In this document: positions 60,989 through 64,000 of the stretch, in pieces
How positions within the stretch are numbered: the first letter of the stretch is position 1
How the letters are laid out: every line of letters begins with the position of its first letter
Source of the DNA: Takakia lepidozioides
Taxonomy: Eukaryota > Streptophyta > Takakiopsida > Takakiales > Takakiaceae
Reading direction: 5' to 3'
Assembly (NCBI GenBank): GCA_030704615.1
Contig: CM060732.1
Span: 53,365,053-53,429,052, forward strand
Length of the DNA stretch: 64,000 nt
Position numbers and translations under genes: made by a program
Notes under the pieces: generated by a model
Database searches by the model: none
The model's input: only the letters and a program-made list of their open reading frames with translations
What the model was told of the DNA's origin: nothing

Positions 60989-63361
60989 ATGTCTATGATG
61001 GATGAGTGCGAGAGCGTTCGCGAGAGTGTTCGGGTGGCTTTGAGAACAAAGCTAAAGGAGGAAGACGTCCATCTGTTTAGAGATAAGGATTTGGACGTGC
61101 TTGGAGAAAATCGATTCACTGATGCAAGACTATTTGCCATTGGTGATGAGGGAACTTTTGAAAAAGTTCTTCCTCGCCGACTTGCTTTGGTGCGATTGCT
61201 CGTTAATGCATTTGTACAGTCCCAGCCTCTTGAAGGTACGTTTGCTCTCTAGGGTTCTTTTTCTTTGGCATTAAAAGACAGTTTTTCTGAACTAAGTTTG
61301 TTTAATGCGAGCAGTTCTTGTTCAAGGCAGTTTATGTTTCCAGAGTGTTACGAGTATTTAGGGTTTTCCTGGTTTTTTGCAGCTCTAAGTGTTCGCAATT
61401 TTTTTGGTTTCTTGGCTGCGTTGTGCACTCAGGGTTTCGAAGGACCAGTCTTTCTCAGTGGCATCTTATCCCATCTTCTCAAATTCCAGACCGAGCTGAA
61501 TGGGTAGTGTGGGGGCAGATAATTTAGATAATTTAGGTTTTCTTGGAGTGCCTTCCTAGCGGAAGACTATGTGCCGCTTTGGTGGTTTTTGAACGCACAA
61601 GCTGTTTCTTATGCAGGTTTCCTTGCACCTGGTAACCCACCAAAGAGCAGTAGAATTGAAGACAACAAAGGAGGTAAATCTTGTTGAGATATGTGATGAA
61701 ATTGTGCAATCTCTAGATGTGATAATGCTTGTCATGTATGCTTTTGCTTGGATGGATTGAGGCACTTATTGGTGAACCCTTCTTACTTATCGATTGTGTT
61801 GGTTATTAAACTTTTTCACATTCTTTTGACTCAGTTGCATGTTTTGTATGGAGCAGCTGAAAGGTTAATCACATCTGCAAAGAAATTGGCTGAGGAGATT
61901 AAAACTGTTGTTGGCAAACAGTTCAGCAGGTCCAAAGATGCCTTCGCAGATCCAGAGAGCATGCATTCGCTTCCTTTCCCTAATGTGATAGTGAAGGGTG
62001 CTTCTGCGAACAGTGAGAATTCTAAAAAGTGGCAAGGCAAGGAAACGACCACAAGCAGACTATATCTCTTTGGTGGTTTCAGTGAGGAGGAGTATCAGTG
62101 CTGGAAGAAGCACTTGGAAAGTCGTTCAACAGAGAAGCTTGCGGAAAAGCCAACGTTGGCTGTAGCAGATGAAGTAATAATTAGCTACAGATGCTCCATG
62201 AATACAACCAGTGTCATCCTTAATTATTACTTCATCTATAGCTTCATCAACAGAAGATGAAGTAATAATTAAGGATGAAACTGGTTGTATTCCTTTATTC
62301 CTCCAGTGTTGGAGTGTCGTCAGGACGCCAGAGGTGGCATGGGCTTGCTTTGTTGCAATGCCAGAGATCAAGACTGCAGACAGTCTTTTGGAGGTCCTAA
62401 TCAATAAGCAGCTGTTATCTCCTGAAAAACCCTTCCTACTCAATATGTACTTCAACTTTTTGTCTGGAGGGATGGTGACACAAGGTGCCGACATGTACGA
62501 TGCCAGATTCATGTATGTACGTGATGGGATTGGCTATTGCACTTGTGGAGTGGTCAAGAAAATTATTTCATGAAGTATCATAAGTGCGGAGAGGAAGGCA
62601 TTTCTTTCCCCAACGTGGAGGGATTGTATAAAGAGGGAGCTTGATGAACCCAATCCAATCCCTCGATGCTAGGGTTCATGGTTGAGCAGGAGGTCCTTTC
62701 TTATGCCTATGAGAAGTGCCTGCATATTTCAGGTAAATCTCAGCCCTTGAATACCTTAGGTATTCTTAGTAGGTAACCTCCAACTGCTTGAGCAAATTTC
62801 TTTTTGGTACATAATTCCTATAATCTTACTGAATGGTTTCCTTATCTGCAGATGCTAGGGACTTGCAACTTGTTTATTTGCAGAAGGGGCAGGAAGAAAA
62901 TCAGGTATTAAATGAGGGTTGGACTATATATGTCTGCGTTCAACCTCAACTTTGTTGACGCAGTGATTCGAGGTTACACTAAGGAGGGGACTTCAGAGAG
63001 GCTAGTAGTGGCACCTGTGCAGATAACTATCGGAGACTTTGGGACGCATTTCCCGTCTGAGGCAAAGTTCTGGCATCCGGAAGTTGCTAACAAATGGTTC
63101 AAAAACCACTCAGTAGATAGTGTGGAGAAATACTACATATGGTTTGTCTTAAAGAAAGAATGTGGGGACTCTGTGAATGTTCCAGAGAGCTGTAGAAAAC
63201 TTAGATCTCGAGAGGTAGTGACTGAGTTGCAGCACAAACGAATAATCTGGACTATTGAAGACATTATCCAAGTTGATTGCTTCAATCGGGAACAGGCACC
63301 ACGTGCATATAAGATTGTGCCGAGGAATGATCCAACGTGTTTTGACATACAGCACGTGTAG
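60989..63361 (+). pseudogene. Unrecognised multi-exon gene, reading frame interrupted
   Basis: I do not recognise the family. Exons that join in phase: 60989-61235 (SVRESVRVALRTKLKEEDVH, LDVLGENRFTDARLFAIGD, then RLALVRLLVNAFVQSQPL; small and helical), 61617-61673, and one starting near 61857 (LITSAKKLAEEIKTVVGKQF, LYLFGGFSEEEYQCWKKHLE). The third exon reaches VADEVII at 62185 and is then broken by an 88-bp quasi-palindromic insertion that shifts the frame by one. Coding resumes as DEVIIKDETGCIPLFLQCWS to 62572. Further likely exons lie near 62678-62732 (EQEVLSYAYEKCLHIS), 62852-62908 (ARDLQLVYLQKGQEE) and 62912-63361 (FVDAVIRGYTKEGTSERLVV, EKYYIWFVLKKECGD). No signal peptide or membrane segment. 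The insertion might be removed by splicing, but I found no phase-correct junction. Confidence 0.5.
62168..62292. repeat. Quasi-palindromic insertion (templated inverted duplication)
   Basis: GATGAAGTAATAATTA occurs at 62168 and again at 62256. Between them lies GAATACAACCAGTGTCATCC continuing to ACTTCATC, the reverse complement (one mismatch, 37 nt) of the sequence that follows the second copy. The inserted length, 88 bp, is not a multiple of three. Confidence 0.85.
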
Positions 63362-64000
63362 GTAGTGAAGAAAGTGGCTAATCAGAAAGACGGAGGAAAT
63401 GAAGCAAGTGGCTCAGGAGACCCTTATGGACAGAGTCTTTCTCAATAATTTGGGGATCTATTGTTCTCAATTCTTGGGCATGGAAACTCAATCCACTTCA
63501 ATATCAGGGGTCTGATTGTGGATCAGATTTGCATACTATATTAACTTAAGTGCTGCCGCTCAATGATGATAAGGGATGATTGCATTATATCACACATTTT
63601 GTTTCAATTTCTTTGTACAAACACATAGCTAATCACTGCCTTCAGCCAGCCCATGCCTTATGCACACACCTTTCTTCCCCAGTAATCTCTACAGGAACAA
63701 ACGCCATCTTGGAAGTGGTGAAAGGGGCTGCGATTCTGTACTACAACTGATCCGCCATAAATCCTTGAAATGAACGCTCTGGCGGTCACTACGCTCTAAG
63801 TACTGGTATGTCCATTTTGACATACCCTAAATGGACATACCCTACGCGCGGGTCGGTTTCACACATAATTAATTAAAAACGGCACTGTCCAAAAATATGG
63901 AGAAAATTGAACCATTTTGTCTGAAATGTTCGTGAAATTCCAAGCTCACAGTGTTCGAATTAATGAAAATTGAAGGAAAATATGTTGAAAATGGAAAATA
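63362..64000. other. 3' flank; no gene recognised
   Basis: AT-rich sequence containing one hairpin at about 63804-63840. Nothing else supported up to the window edge. Confidence 0.4.
63801..63844. repeat. Inverted repeat with nested direct repeat
   Basis: GGTATGTCCATTT and AAATGGACATACC are 13-bp perfect inverted arms; GACATACCCTA also occurs twice in direct orientation, just after each arm begins. Possible end of a small mobile element. Confidence 0.6.

Noticed and set aside
1-64000. CRISPR array, rRNA or prokaryotic island
   Set aside because: No regularly spaced repeats or rRNA cores; genes are intron-bearing and plant-like throughout.

Overview
This is nuclear DNA of a land plant (or close relative) that makes flagellated sperm. 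It is intron-rich, holds plant-specific families (ATL RING-H2, U-box/ARM, SHOU4-type, F-box/kelch, plant-type ATG1) and also a radial spoke head RSP4/6 gene, which flowering plants lack. A bryophyte, lycophyte or fern fits best. The species cannot be fixed from the sequence. CCCTAAA-like motifs match plant telomere repeats. There are no prokaryotic operons, no CRISPR array and no rRNA; I recognised no tRNA.

Layout: 0.6-3.2 kb, ATL RING-H2 E3 ligase gene (+). 4.6-8.7 kb, RSP4/6 (+, six exons). 10.8-14.0 kb, SHOU4-like membrane protein (-, four exons). 18.3-19.8 kb, F-box/kelch gene (-, two exons). 20.5-23.8 kb, internally deleted L1-type LINE (-). 25-42 kb, mostly repeats and decayed sequence. 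Inside it, 27.7-32.1 kb (-) holds two FCP1/NIF-phosphatase-like modules, one split by an 807-bp CACTA-like element, plus an upstream ORF whose end encodes Tyr/Ser/Pro octads resembling the RNA polymerase II CTD. 42.8-44.1 kb, intronless U-box/ARM gene (+). 45.7-51.5 kb, SirB1-domain/TPR protein (-, eleven exons, two GC-AG introns). 52.6-60.1 kb, autophagy kinase ATG1 (+, thirteen exons). 61.0-63.4 kb, an unrecognised multi-exon gene broken by a quasi-palindromic insertion.

For RSP4/6, SHOU4-like, F-box, SirB1 and ATG1, intron phases agree across every junction I built and the spliced products read as family members, so I trust those models. They are independent housekeeping, signalling or sperm-motility genes, not a cluster. 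Transcripts were not available, so UTRs and promoters are not called.

A second LINE family is scattered in introns of the + strand genes as 3'-end fragments. Its tail is not poly(A) but a short motif ending near TTATGAGTACAWTC. Two copies keep 13-bp target duplications. The most unusual locus is the FCP1-like/CTD-like block; it looks decayed in this assembly, and whether it is host gene or transposon cargo is open.
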